Shown here in pieces: positions 18,601 to 28,868 of a stretch of DNA of 64,000 bases (its first letter is position 1; each line of letters starts with the position of its first letter). This stretch comes from Albibacterium bauzanense. Lineage in GTDB: Bacteria > Bacteroidota > Bacteroidia > Sphingobacteriales > Sphingobacteriaceae. A model generated the notes under the pieces. The model worked only from the letters and a program-made list of their open reading frames with translations, searched no databases and was not told where the DNA came from. The translations under genes were made by a program, and so were the position numbers. The stretch spans positions 124,001 through 188,000 of the forward strand of contig NZ_SMGO01000001.1 of the NCBI RefSeq assembly GCF_004339765.1, given 5' to 3'.

Positions 18601-18777
18601 ATGGCAAAGTACTCAAAAAAGGCTGGCGAGAAGGTAGAGAAAACCATGCATGAAATGAAAGAGGGGAAATTGAAGTCAGGCAGTGGAGACAAAGTTACCT
18701 CAAAAAAGCAAGCTGTCGCAATCGGTCTATCAGAAGCTAGGAAAGAAGGAGCTAAGGTTCCTAAAAAGAAGAAATAG
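18601..18777 (+). CDS. Small Lys-rich protein, DUF6496-like
   Basis: 58 residues, start ATG at 18601 and TAG at 18775. The sequence begins MAKYSKKAGEKVEKTMHEMK, continues with a Gly/Ser/Lys linker and ends with a helix (QAVAIGLSEARKEGA) and a VPKKKK tail. It resembles the short DUF6496 proteins, whose function is unknown; the basic, repeat-like composition would suit nucleic-acid binding. It is divergent from thyA and convergent with the hom operon, with its own A-rich upstream region. Codon use and the clean Met start argue that it is real. Confidence 0.8.
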   Translation: MAKYSKKAGEKVEKTMHEMKEGKLKSGSGDKVTSKKQAVAIGLSEARKEGAKVPKKKK

Positions 18778-18779
18778 AA

Positions 18780-18835
18780 AGAATGTTTTATTATAACCTT
18801 CTAATTTAAAACCTGAAGATTATATAAAACATTCT
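18780..18835. terminator. Long AT-rich inverted repeat, putative bidirectional terminator
   Basis: AGAATGTTTTAT (18780-18791) is complementary to 18824-18835, with an inner CTTC/GAAG pairing in the loop. It lies between the convergent small gene and hom. There is no strong T run, so termination is inferred from position and structure. Confidence 0.5.
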
Positions 18836-18851
18836 TATTGTATATTATAGA

Positions 18852-18871
18852 TGTCTTATTTTTTTAAGACA
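18852..18871 (-). terminator. Hairpin after hom, putative terminator
   Basis: TGTCTTA-TTTTTT-TAAGACA forms a 7-bp stem 11 bp beyond the hom stop. It could end the metY-metX-hom transcript together with the longer inverted repeat next to it. Confidence 0.45.
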
Positions 18872-18882
18872 AAAGGAAGCTT

Positions 18883-20073
18883 TTAATCTTTCTCAGCGAT
18901 GAAAACACCTTCTTGATTTAAAATTTCCCTATTCTCAATTAATTTAGAAAGGTTAATTGTACCAATTACATATTTGAAGTTATCTGCTTCATAGCGTTCG
19001 CTTATTGATTTAAAGCCAAGCTTTTCAATCAAATTATTATCTTCATAACGTAAATATACATTTAGATCCCAGTTAGAGCTATAGCCTTCTAAGTCTGAAT
19101 CATCCGTTGTTAAATGCTTTTTATATTCGTAACGGTAATCATAGCGTAAAGCAGCAATATCTGAAAGTACAGCAGAGCCAGTAGGATGACCACCTGCACC
19201 TTTACCATAGAAAAATTGTTGATCAGCAAATGCTGCTTGAACCACCACACCATTATATTCATTCTCTACCTGATAGAGGATATTTTCCTTGTCTACCAAT
19301 TTAGGAAGAACATACAAAATTACTTGTTTATCGTTTATTTTACGGGCAGTAGGAACTAATTTAATCTTTAAGTTTTTCTCCTTCGCAAAACGTACGTCCT
19401 TATCATTTAAGGTTTCAATTCCTATGTTTAAAACCTCTTCCGGATCAATAAACAAACCATAAGCATGTGATGCAGCAATTACCAATTTGTATTTAGCATC
19501 AAATCCTCCTACATCCAATACCGGATTAGATTCAGCGAAACCTAAGTCTTGAGCTTGTTTTAATGCAACAGCATACTCCAGGTTTTCATTAAATATTTTA
19601 GAAAGAATATAGTTAGAAGAGCCATTGAAAATACCACTTATTGAATGGAGTAATTCATTGTCATAATATTCTTCCAGATTACGAATAATAGGTATACTGC
19701 CACATACTGCTCCTTCGTATAAAAGAGAAACATTATTTGCCTGTTGCAGCTCAACTAATTCTTTCAAATGAGAGCCAATCATTTTCTTATTGGCAGAAAC
19801 AACATTTTTCCCATTTTGTAGAGCTTTCGAAACAATTTCAAATGCTACTTCAGCATCATCTATTAATTCGATAACTGTATTTATTTCAGGGTCTTCAAGA
19901 ATGTCGTTGGGGTTGGTATGAAACAGTTCCTGAGGCAGGGTTCTTTTCTTTTCCGGATGTTTAATAACGAATTTTTTTATTTCGAGATTAAGTTGTTTTG
20001 TTTTGATGATATCATAAAGTCCTTGACCGACTACACCGAAACCAAAGATACCTAGTCTTAACCGTTTTTCCAT
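18883..20073 (-). CDS. hom: Homoserine dehydrogenase
   Basis: 396 residues. An N-terminal NAD(P)-binding motif (GIFGFGVVGQGLYDI), the catalytic-domain signature (GIFNGSSNYILSKI with the AQDLGFAE region and a conserved DVGGFDAKYKL) and no separate C-terminal ACT domain of usual size. It makes homoserine from aspartate semialdehyde. The gene abuts metX with no spacer and is the third gene of metY-metX-hom, so homoserine is produced next to the enzymes that acetylate and sulfhydrylate it. A stand-alone hom without fused aspartokinase is found here. Confidence 0.93.
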   Translation of the reverse strand: MEKRLRLGIFGFGVVGQGLYDIIKTKQLNLEIKKFVIKHPEKKRTLPQELFHTNPNDILEDPEINTVIELIDDAEVAFEIVSKALQNGKNVVSANKKMIGSHLKELVELQQANNVSLLYEGAVCGSIPIIRNLEEYYDNELLHSISGIFNGSSNYILSKIFNENLEYAVALKQAQDLGFAESNPVLDVGGFDAKYKLVIAASHAYGLFIDPEEVLNIGIETLNDKDVRFAKEKNLKIKLVPTARKINDKQVILYVLPKLVDKENILYQVENEYNGVVVQAAFADQQFFYGKGAGGHPTGSAVLSDIAALRYDYRYEYKKHLTTDDSDLEGYSSNWDLNVYLRYEDNNLIEKLGFKSISERYEADNFKYVIGTINLSKLIENREILNQEGVFIAEKD

Positions 20074-22510
<2,437 letters not shown>

Positions 22511-22546
22511 AAATTAACTTTTCTATTGAATTTGCTTTGGGATGGC

Positions 22547-22591
22547 TTAACAGCAACAACAACCATCAAGGCATATACACATCTGAGGCAT
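22547..22591 (-). CDS. Cys-codon leader peptide upstream of metY
   Basis: A 14-codon ORF reads MPQMCICLDGCCCC and stop: six Cys codons, four of them consecutive directly before TAA. A second in-frame ATG would give the 11-residue MCICLDGCCCC. On the transcript, GATGG (22567-22563) and CCATC (22545-22541) can pair so that the Cys codons sit in the loop. The ORF lies between the SAM aptamer and metY. By analogy with amino-acid attenuators it would report on charged tRNA-Cys. The reading frame is seen directly; translation and function are inferred. Confidence 0.6.
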   Translation of the reverse strand: MPQMCICLDGCCCC

Positions 22592-22677
22592 TCGAGGAAT
22601 AACGAACGCAAAAGGAGATGTAGATTTAGCTTGTATGCTAAGTTTGGTTTGGTAGATATTGTTTTTTGTTTGCATGT

Positions 22678-22790
22678 CTTTAAAATTTATATGCTCCCAT
22701 TAATTTGGGACAGGAATTGGCACCTTTTCTTTTCGGATGGTTGCCAGTGGTTCATCGAGCCAGTCTCTCGCCACTTCTTTATAAATCAAG
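22678..22790 (-). ncRNA. SAM-I (S-box) riboswitch aptamer
   Basis: The minus strand carries the S-box core in order: AAGAAGTGGCGAGAGACTGG, then CTCGATGAACCACTGGCAACC, a variable P3 loop (CATCCGAAAAGAAAAGG), GGTGCCAATTCCTG and a P4-like stem. The P1 arms GATTTAT and ATAAATT pair, extended by CTT/AAG with a bulge. These are the conserved SAM-I elements, including the kink-turn GATGA and the GGCAACC/GGTGCC segments. It stands in front of metY-metX-hom, where high SAM should lower methionine synthesis. The downstream expression platform is not a plain terminator. Confidence 0.92.
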
Positions 22791-22834
22791 ACTCTTGAAG
22801 AGTAATGATCAATACATCTTTTGAATGTACTTCG

Positions 22835-22866
22835 CAAATATACAATCCATTCTTGGATTTGCAAAA
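22835..22866 (-). promoter_or_regulatory. Promoter of the metY-metX-hom operon
   Basis: Minus strand: TTTTG (-33; TTG at 22864-22862), 19-base spacer, TATATTTG (-7, 22842-22835). This is a complete Bacteroidota promoter. The expected start near 22827 places the whole SAM aptamer in the transcript. Confidence 0.75.
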
Positions 22867-22911
22867 GAGTTTATGTAAAAAACGATTTCTTACATAGATA
22901 TTACAGGCTTA

Positions 22912-23502
22912 TTAAAGGAATTGCTGACTTAACCGTTCTAAATCAGAGATGATTTCTTGCAGGCGTTGTTCTTCTTTTTTATTGAATTGCTTCATGAAAA
23001 CAAATTGACAAAGAAAAATCCAAACTATGCTCATTACGATGTAAAATATCAATAGAGAGAGGGGGAGAATGTAATACATTTCGAATGCGAGCAGAACGAG
23101 CGCTATGCCAATGAAGATGACATATATCTGATAGGATTGTGTATTTAATTTAAACCTCGATTTTTTATAATCTTTTAGGTAAGCAATATATTCGTCAGGT
23201 TTTTTAAAGATAAAGGCAGTTTTATTTATTTTTAGATAATCCTCTAATTGGATACAGAAATAGTAAATTAAGCATCCCATAACAATAACCACAGCTAAAT
23301 GGGATGTCCATGTAATAAAAGTAGCTGTTAGCCAAACCATAAAAATAAGAAATAAAGCGATAGCCACTATTATTGTTTGTTTTAATAGCTTACGAGCATA
23401 ACCCCGCTTTTCTTCGTTTATTCTGGTAAATACATCTTCGATACTAACCGGCTCGGTGGGTTGTACTTGCCACAGTCGTTTTATCGCCTCAAAGTCTTTC
23501 AT
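22912..23502 (-). CDS. Four-helix membrane protein paired with the ECF sigma factor
   Basis: 196 residues. A cytoplasmic N-terminus (MKDFEAIKRLWQVQP) leads to two closely spaced helices (about 42-84), a charged loop, two more helices (about 126-170) and a charged, coiled C-terminus. The start overlaps the sigma gene by 14 bp, the usual position of an anti-sigma factor, but no zinc-binding anti-sigma motif or FecR-like periplasmic domain is visible. It may be an atypical membrane anti-sigma factor; that is inference from linkage. No enzyme motif is recognised. Confidence 0.65.
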   Translation of the reverse strand: MKDFEAIKRLWQVQPTEPVSIEDVFTRINEEKRGYARKLLKQTIIVAIALFLIFMVWLTATFITWTSHLAVVIVMGCLIYYFCIQLEDYLKINKTAFIFKKPDEYIAYLKDYKKSRFKLNTQSYQIYVIFIGIALVLLAFEMYYILPLSLLIFYIVMSIVWIFLCQFVFMKQFNKKEEQRLQEIISDLERLSQQFL

Positions 23503-23986
23503 ATCGATTATAAATATCTGTTAACCTATGCTTGATACGATGAATTTTTACACGTAAGTTTCCTTCAGAAATTCCAGATATTTCTGCAATCTCAGGATAA
23601 GGCACTTCATCCAGAACCAGTGTAATAATAATACGTTCGTTTTCTTCTAATTGAGATATGCACTTATATAATAATGATACCTGTTCTTCTTTTTCCGATA
23701 TGGGTTCTGCCGTGTTTTCTAATATAAAATCACTAATTTCATCGGTTACTTTTCGTTTTTCAACCCTTAAATAAGAAAGACAGGTATTAATAGCAATGCG
23801 ATAAATCCAGGTAGAAATTTGCGATTGATTTCGAAATCCATCCAGATTCTGCCAAACCTTAATAAATGTCTCTTGCATTAAATCATTCGCAGAATCGCTG
23901 TCACCCGTATAACCATAACATAAATGATATATGATCTTCGAGTTTTTATCAAACAATTCCTTAAATTGGGTTTCTTTAGTATCCAT
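23489..23986 (-). CDS. ECF RNA polymerase sigma factor
   Basis: 165 residues. Region 2 (DLMQETFIKVWQNLDGFRNQ, then STWIYRIAINTCLSYLR) and region 4 (EENERIIITLVLDEVPYPEIAEISG, then GNLRVKIHRIKHRL) are clear, with a short acidic linker between them. It is the first gene of a two-gene unit with a membrane protein. The regulon is not visible here; the adjoining 530-base region upstream contains several repeats that might be part of its control. No SusC/FecR pair is adjacent. Confidence 0.92.
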   Translation of the reverse strand: MDTKETQFKELFDKNSKIIYHLCYGYTGDSDSANDLMQETFIKVWQNLDGFRNQSQISTWIYRIAINTCLSYLRVEKRKVTDEISDFILENTAEPISEKEEQVSLLYKCISQLEENERIIITLVLDEVPYPEIAEISGISEGNLRVKIHRIKHRLTDIYNRYERL

Positions 23987-24301
23987 TTATCTAAAGACTT
24001 TGACAGTTGAAAGCTCTTTTTGTTACATGCAATGTTTTTAATAGGGCAGGGTTAAAGAAGAAAGGCTCCCAAACGGGGAGAATGGGAACCTTTACTAACC
24101 AATTATAAACCTACTAGACAATTGTCAATAACTGTGCCAAACTTATTTTTAGTTGATTGTAATTCTTTTTTATGTACAAGGGAGCCGATTTTGGCTAAAT
24201 TGAAACTATATTGAAATAGTTTCACTCACTTTCTTACGCATCAATTTGTTTAGAAAAGTCCTTAGTTTACATATTAAGTAAATTATTGAACCATTCTTCT
24301 A

Positions 24302-24341
24302 TTGTGTCTGCGTTGTTTTGACCAAAACAACGCAGACACAA
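24302..24341. repeat. 19-bp perfect inverted repeat with 2-base centre
   Basis: TTGTGTCTGCGTTGTTTTG (24302-24320), centre AC, and its exact complement (24323-24341). CAACGCAG recurs at once at 24339-24346, forming a direct repeat with the 3' arm. Confidence 0.9.
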
Positions 24342-24421
24342 CGCAGGGATTACCCGCTAACGACACACATATGTAAAGCAAGGTATAACCTGCCATACAG
24401 TCGCAGATGTATAATTTAATA

Positions 24422-24454
24422 GACTATTTTGCAGGACATAGGACTATTTTGCAG
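24422..24454. repeat. 13-base direct repeat, 20-base period
   Basis: GACTATTTTGCAG occurs at 24422-24434 and 24442-24454, start to start 20 bases, i.e. about two helical turns. Confidence 0.85.
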
Positions 24455-24516
24455 TCTTTTAGAAACAGCTGAGTGATCAGCCAGATTGTTTGCCTAATAT
24501 GTGTGCTTAATTTGCA

Positions 24517-25167
24517 CTAAGGTGATACTCTATAAATATCCCAGGAAGAATCTCTCTTTTCATATACAACCCGATCGTGCAATCGTTGAGCGCCACCTTG
24601 CCAGAATTCCAAATAATGTGGTGTTAATCGATAGCCTCCCCAGTAATCGGGTAAAGGAATTTCAATATCCTTGAATTTTTCCGTTAAGCGATCTAAATTT
24701 TCTTCGATCACAGTTCTGCTTTCAATTTTAGCACTTTGATGCGATGCTAAAGCGCCCAGCTGACTGCCGATAGGCCTGGAATGAAAGTATTCTTCAGATT
24801 CCTGGTAAGATGTTTTCTCTACGGTTCCTAAAATACGTACTTGTCTCTCAAGTTCGGGCCAGAAGAACAAAAGGGCGATCTTATTATTTTCTGCTATTTC
24901 TTCTCCTTTTCTGCTGGTATAGTTGGTAAAGAATACAAATCCTTTTTCATCTACATACTTAAGCAATACGATTCGGGCATTTGCTTGTCCGCTGGCAGAA
25001 GTGGTAGCCAGAGTCATTGCATTGGGTTCCATAACCTTAGCGTGAATAGCTTCTGAAAACCAATTTGAGAATTGTTCTATCGGATTCTTTTCTACATTTT
25101 CTTCGTGTAAATGTGCTTTTATATATTCTGTACGGATATCATGAAGATGAGAAAGATCTTTTTCCAT
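24517..25167 (-). CDS. pdxH: Pyridoxamine 5'-phosphate oxidase
   Basis: 216 residues, full length. FMN-binding-fold markers: ANARIVLLKYVDEKGFVFFTNY, GEEIAENNKIALLFFW, and the C-terminal dimer/active region PDYWGGYRLTPHYLEFWQGG followed by RLHDRVVYE. It oxidises PNP or PMP to pyridoxal phosphate with FMN. The gene stands alone; the region downstream on its strand is the repeat-rich gap. Confidence 0.95.
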   Translation of the reverse strand: MEKDLSHLHDIRTEYIKAHLHEENVEKNPIEQFSNWFSEAIHAKVMEPNAMTLATTSASGQANARIVLLKYVDEKGFVFFTNYTSRKGEEIAENNKIALLFFWPELERQVRILGTVEKTSYQESEEYFHSRPIGSQLGALASHQSAKIESRTVIEENLDRLTEKFKDIEIPLPDYWGGYRLTPHYLEFWQGGAQRLHDRVVYEKRDSSWDIYRVSP

Positions 25168-25294
25168 GGACTTGTAGATTTAGATAAAGTGATGTAAAGG
25201 TAAAGAAAAAACAAATTATAATTATGAATATGGGCTTGATAAGCAGGTAAATCAAAATGTCGTTTTTTTCCTATACCAAACAATGGGAGCTAGT

Positions 25295-25302
25295 TATCTT
25301 TG
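25295..25302 (+). promoter_or_regulatory. Candidate -7 box for the lipoprotein gene
   Basis: TATCTTTG matches TAnnTTTG; the start codon is 62 bases further on, giving a leader of about 55 bases. No -33 TTG. Confidence 0.4.
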
Positions 25303-25364
25303 TTTAAATATTAATTTATGGTTTATTATATTAAGTTAAACAAAAATTTATAAAAATTATTTTT

Positions 25365-26195
25365 ATGAAAAAAGTATTACTATTTCTATCTGTCGTATTA
25401 CTATCTGTATCCTGTAGTAAAAATACTGTTGATCCAGATCCACCAATAGGGCCTCTGTCTCCGCCTTTACCGCCTGCAACAGAATCTAATACATTACCTG
25501 TAAAGGTAGTGTTGGAGCTAGAGGGAAAAACAAAAACGTATAATTTTAGCTATGTTTCAAATACAAAGAAGCTTGAGAAAATAACAACCAGCGAAGAAAG
25601 AATTGAGTCTTATGAATATGAAGGTGACTTGATTACTAAAATACAATACAGAGAGGGTGATTATAACACATATGAATATGAAAACAGCATTCTTGTTAGG
25701 GAATTTGAATATCGGGGGAGTAAACAAATTAGCAAGCTGGAGTTTGGATATTTAAACAACAATGCCTTTACAATTAAGCCATATGCAAACAAAGATGGAG
25801 AATGGATACTGGATAATAGTGAAGGAGGAGATGTTTCTGTGGAATTTGATAGCAATGGTAATCTGCTAAAAGGAGAAACTGAACTCGGGGATATGGGGCA
25901 TCTTAAAATCAATGTAACCTATGATGATAAAAATTCGCCGATTGTAAATATACCAGGATGGTCTAAAATAAATATATTGGGTGGTGTTCCCTTGGGTGAT
26001 AATATTGATTTCGTAGATATTATTGGCAGAAGAAATAACCCTTCTAAAGTTACCATCACTTCAGAAGGAGGAAATATGGATTTTACGTACACTTATGAAT
26101 TTAATGACACAGATAATCCAAAATTCCCGACAAAGATTAGTGGGAAACAAAATAACGTAACATTATTTTCAGCAACAATTACTTATAAAAAGTAA
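25365..26195 (+). CDS. Lipoprotein with YD/RHS-like strand repeats
   Basis: 276 residues. A lipobox at the end of the signal peptide (LLSVSCSKN, Cys17) marks an acylated envelope protein, followed by a Pro-rich linker (DPDPPIGPLSPPLPP). The mature part consists of short beta-strand repeats rich in Tyr/Glu/Lys such as YEYEGDLITKIQYR and YEYENSILVREFEY, similar to the DUF4595-type or YD-repeat lipoproteins of Bacteroidota. No catalytic motif is seen. It is monocistronic with a hairpin terminator. Function unknown. Confidence 0.75.
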   Translation: MKKVLLFLSVVLLSVSCSKNTVDPDPPIGPLSPPLPPATESNTLPVKVVLELEGKTKTYNFSYVSNTKKLEKITTSEERIESYEYEGDLITKIQYREGDYNTYEYENSILVREFEYRGSKQISKLEFGYLNNNAFTIKPYANKDGEWILDNSEGGDVSVEFDSNGNLLKGETELGDMGHLKINVTYDDKNSPIVNIPGWSKINILGGVPLGDNIDFVDIIGRRNNPSKVTITSEGGNMDFTYTYEFNDTDNPKFPTKISGKQNNVTLFSATITYKK

Positions 26196-26209
26196 GAGAC
26201 TGATTGTGG

Positions 26210-26247
26210 GCAGCCTTGTTGTTCTGAATACAGAATAGCAAGGCTGC
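26210..26247 (+). terminator. Hairpin terminator after the lipoprotein gene
   Basis: GCAGCCTTG / CAAGGCTGC stem with inner TTCTG / CAGAA and an AATA loop, 15 bases after the stop. The following T tract is weak. Confidence 0.7.
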
Positions 26248-26322
26248 TCTGTTTATGTAATATTATCTTTTAAATTATTATCTTTAAATAAAAGTTAAAC
26301 TAAACATGAAATGTTAACATAG

Positions 26323-27141
26323 ATGAATGCGTCATTTTTTCAATATGTAGCAAAATATCCGCATCCAGCTTTAAGCGGAATTGTGACGCATTATCGATTG
26401 AAAAGTGTAAAGCTTTCTACTCCGATAGTTTTCCCAAACCATTCTCCCATTTTTCAAGGTCTTATTTTTAATGTTGATGAAATGGAAGATATTGTTTTCA
26501 AAAAAAGAGAACACAGTCAGCTGAAACATAAAGTTTACTATGTAGGCCAGGCGGTATCACCAAGCTATTTATTTAGCAGTTCAATGCATATGAATTTAAT
26601 AGCCGTGAACTTTACGCCGACAGGATTGCATCAACTTACTGGAATGGATTTACATTACCTTACTGATAGAATTGTTGATGCACAAGTCATTTTTGGAAAT
26701 GAGATCAATGTGTTATATGATAAAATAATGCATTCAAAATCGCCAGAGAAAGTAATTGAGCTGATAGAATATTTCTTGATTCGTAAGGCCCAGGAAATAA
26801 AAAAACAAAATAGGTCTTGTGTCTCAACTTCATTAGATATTCTAAATAATAGTGCTGGAGAAATGACTATCAAAAAGCTTCAGCATTTAACGAGTACCAG
26901 CCCAAAAACGTTGGAGAGAGCATTTAAAAGCGAAATCGGTATGACCCCGAAAATGTTTCAGCGTTTACTTCGCTATAATCAAGCCAAGTACTTTATTAAA
27001 GAAAATCCCGGAATAGATTGGTTGGAAATGGTTATACGATTCGGCTTTTATGATCAATCCCATTTTATCAGTGAATTCCGAAATTTTTCCGGATTAACTC
27101 CTGTGGAATATAAGGAAACATTAGAATTCATTGAATCTTAG
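26323..27141 (+). CDS. AraC-family transcriptional regulator
   Basis: 272 residues. The C-terminal 100 residues contain two helix-turn-helix units: MTIKKLQHLTSTSPKTLERAFKSEIG and IDWLEMVIRFGFYDQSHFISEFRNFSGLTPVEY, the AraC signature. The N-terminal 170 residues resemble the DUF6597 sensor-like half found in many Bacteroidota AraC proteins (starting with a YPHPALSGIVTHY-like segment). The effector and the targets are not evident. It is not obviously linked to the neighbouring lipoprotein or racemase genes. Confidence 0.88.
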   Translation: MNASFFQYVAKYPHPALSGIVTHYRLKSVKLSTPIVFPNHSPIFQGLIFNVDEMEDIVFKKREHSQLKHKVYYVGQAVSPSYLFSSSMHMNLIAVNFTPTGLHQLTGMDLHYLTDRIVDAQVIFGNEINVLYDKIMHSKSPEKVIELIEYFLIRKAQEIKKQNRSCVSTSLDILNNSAGEMTIKKLQHLTSTSPKTLERAFKSEIGMTPKMFQRLLRYNQAKYFIKENPGIDWLEMVIRFGFYDQSHFISEFRNFSGLTPVEYKETLEFIES

Positions 27142-27153
27142 AAAAATTTCTCT

Positions 27154-28260
27154 TTAGTTTTGATAAGCTAATTGGAAAACATTGACTTCATCTTCAAACA
27201 TCTTCTCAATATAAGTTGAATTCATTAATCGCAGAAGCCCCATATAATCTACTTTAAATTCGATTGTGTCGCCAACTTTGTGTTGTTGCAAATTATCTCC
27301 TAAGTCAATAATTGTCATGTCAGAGCTTGCTCCAACTATCTCCATGGTTGAGTCAACCGGGCTAAGATGGTTGACCTCTACATCCAATATACCTATATCT
27401 ACAATAGCTCTATAAGAATTGATTCCTGCATTCTTTTGGTCGAATACAGGGGTTTCGCCCGTAAGGTTAAGTCCGAATTCCCCGGTAGGAATCATTGGTT
27501 TTTCCGTAAGCTCAATGATATCAGCGCAAAGCTTAAATACATCGTTATGCATTGACTCAAGAACTGTATTATGATAAACATCAGTCCCTAAATAAAGAGT
27601 TTCTCCCACACGGAAATGATTGATCCCATTAGGTAATAAACCTTTCTTTATGAGGGGAATCGTAACTGATGTTCCTCCCGAAACGTAAGCTATTTTACGT
27701 TTGAATTTAGCTTCTACCAATTCCTTATACAAACAAAGTTGAATGAGCTTATCTTGATTTGGCAGAACTCCATATAAACAGGTAAGATTGGCGCCTATGC
27801 CTACAACTTCAATATTGGGTAGCTGAAAGACTTTAGAATAAAAGTCTACAAATTGTTCTCGCATTACACCCTCTCTTAACTCTCCAAGTTCAACCATAAC
27901 TACGATCTTATGCGTTTTATTCACTTCTTTGGCTGCAAGCGATAGCAGTTTGATGGTTTCGAATTCTGTATTAAAGCTGATGTCAGCAAATTCAACAATC
28001 CGGGTAATATTTGCTTTAGCAGGAGGCTTGATGTAAATGGTTTCTATTGCTGGATCTATCGATTTAATCATCTCCAGATTGCTTAAACGAGAGTCACAAA
28101 TTTGTTTGACTCCTAAACCAATAAGCTGTTCCAGGTATTTCTGATTCCCACAAAGTACTTTTGCTACTACAGACCATGAGATATCATTTTTTACAAAAAA
28201 CCGATCAAGCTTTTGGTAATTATATTTTAGCTTTTCTTTATTTAAGGTTAAATATGCCAT
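27154..28260 (-). CDS. Alanine/ornithine racemase family PLP enzyme
   Basis: 368 residues. The PLP lysine is in SWSVVAKVLCGN near residue 34, in the first strand of a TIM-barrel, and a C-terminal beta domain follows from about residue 240. The sequence pattern (CDSRLSNLEMIK, then YVSGGTSVTIPLI, then GEFGLNLTGETP) resembles ornithine racemase and YhfX-like proteins more than the biosynthetic alanine racemase. It probably racemises an amino acid in the cytoplasm; the substrate is unclear. Its start overlaps the stop of the GNAT gene by one base, so they form an operon. Confidence 0.75.
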   Translation of the reverse strand: MAYLTLNKEKLKYNYQKLDRFFVKNDISWSVVAKVLCGNQKYLEQLIGLGVKQICDSRLSNLEMIKSIDPAIETIYIKPPAKANITRIVEFADISFNTEFETIKLLSLAAKEVNKTHKIVVMVELGELREGVMREQFVDFYSKVFQLPNIEVVGIGANLTCLYGVLPNQDKLIQLCLYKELVEAKFKRKIAYVSGGTSVTIPLIKKGLLPNGINHFRVGETLYLGTDVYHNTVLESMHNDVFKLCADIIELTEKPMIPTGEFGLNLTGETPVFDQKNAGINSYRAIVDIGILDVEVNHLSPVDSTMEIVGASSDMTIIDLGDNLQQHKVGDTIEFKVDYMGLLRLMNSTYIEKMFEDEVNVFQLAYQN

Positions 28261-28709
28261 TATATAACCTCCTTTATTAAACGCATTTCTAAATATTTAT
28301 TAGTAAAGCCTAATTTTTCATAGAGCTTCTTTGCAGGATTATTGGGTTCAACATGAAGAGCTATATCTCCTTCTACATTTTCAATGACTTTTTTCATAAT
28401 GTTTTTTCCAATTCCTTTCCCTCTGAAGTTTTTATGGGTAGCTATATAGACTAATATATTTGCAGGGATATAATCATTCATCCCTGTTTTATTGATGACT
28501 ACAGCACCTATTAATTCATTCTGCTCTTCGGCGATAAAAACGTGACCGCCCAGGCTATCATTTTTTCCCAGGGCATAGTCAATTGCTTTTTCGATGGCGG
28601 CTTGAGGGTCACCGTATTCATCTAAATGCTGATAAAGAAAGGATGAGATTTTAAGTTTTTCTGATGTGGGTAATTGATTGTTTTTATTGAATTCTTTTAT
28701 TTCAATCAT
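28260..28709 (-). CDS. GNAT-family N-acetyltransferase
   Basis: 149 residues from the ATG at 28709 (MIEIKEFNKNNQ); the open frame continues to 28859, but the extra residues are non-globular and lie across a leader hairpin, so the shorter start is preferred. The acetyl-CoA loop is HKNFRGKGIGKNIMKKVIE and the final strand region is PAKKLYEKLGF, both typical of GNAT. The acceptor is unknown. The racemase immediately downstream suggests an amino-acid or amine substrate (inference). Confidence 0.8.
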   Translation of the reverse strand: MIEIKEFNKNNQLPTSEKLKISSFLYQHLDEYGDPQAAIEKAIDYALGKNDSLGGHVFIAEEQNELIGAVVINKTGMNDYIPANILVYIATHKNFRGKGIGKNIMKKVIENVEGDIALHVEPNNPAKKLYEKLGFTNKYLEMRLIKEVI

Positions 28710-28825
28710 CTTGTAAGTTTGCTCCCAATGGGGAATTAAAAAATACCTACCAAGGAGATTAATCCGATAACAAAAATGCAAGATAAAATACGCGTGATAT
28801 ACGCAAGAATCAGGCTTTTGAAATT

Positions 28826-28868
28826 CCAATTTTAAAGTGAAATGTATATTTCTATACATTAGAATTGG
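28826..28868 (-). promoter_or_regulatory. Nested hairpin in the leader of the GNAT-racemase operon
   Basis: An inner perfect stem AATGTATA/TATACATT with a TTTC loop (28841-28860) is enclosed by CCAATT/AATTGG (28826-28831 and 28863-28868). A TAAATTTG -7 box on the minus strand at 28901-28894 would place it near the 5' end of a leader of about 180 bases. Confidence 0.4.

Larger units (their letters stand above)
23987..24516. other. 530-base gene-free region with several inverted and direct repeats
   Basis: It lies between the pdxH stop and the sigma-factor start. I see no ORF with coding character. It contains an imperfect hairpin at 24061-24093 (AAAGG..TCCC / GGGA..CCTTT), a 9-bp hairpin TGAAACTAT/ATAGTTTCA at 24201-24224, a 19-bp near-perfect palindrome at 24302-24341 and a 13-base direct repeat at 24422 and 24442. 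GC content of the palindrome exceeds the surroundings. The cluster could be the sigma operon's control region, a decayed mobile element, or both. Confidence 0.5.

Noticed and set aside
22526-22798. 90-codon ORF on the plus strand upstream of metY
   Set aside because: It lies antisense to the SAM aptamer and the Cys leader, has no recognisable protein features, and the structured RNA fully explains the sequence.
24302-24341. CRISPR repeat or tRNA-like structure
   Set aside because: Only one palindrome with no spacer array, and no tRNA cloverleaf or CCA end.
28710-28859. 50-residue N-terminal extension of the GNAT protein
   Set aside because: The extension is not GNAT-like and overlaps the leader hairpin; the ATG at 28709 gives the normal family start.
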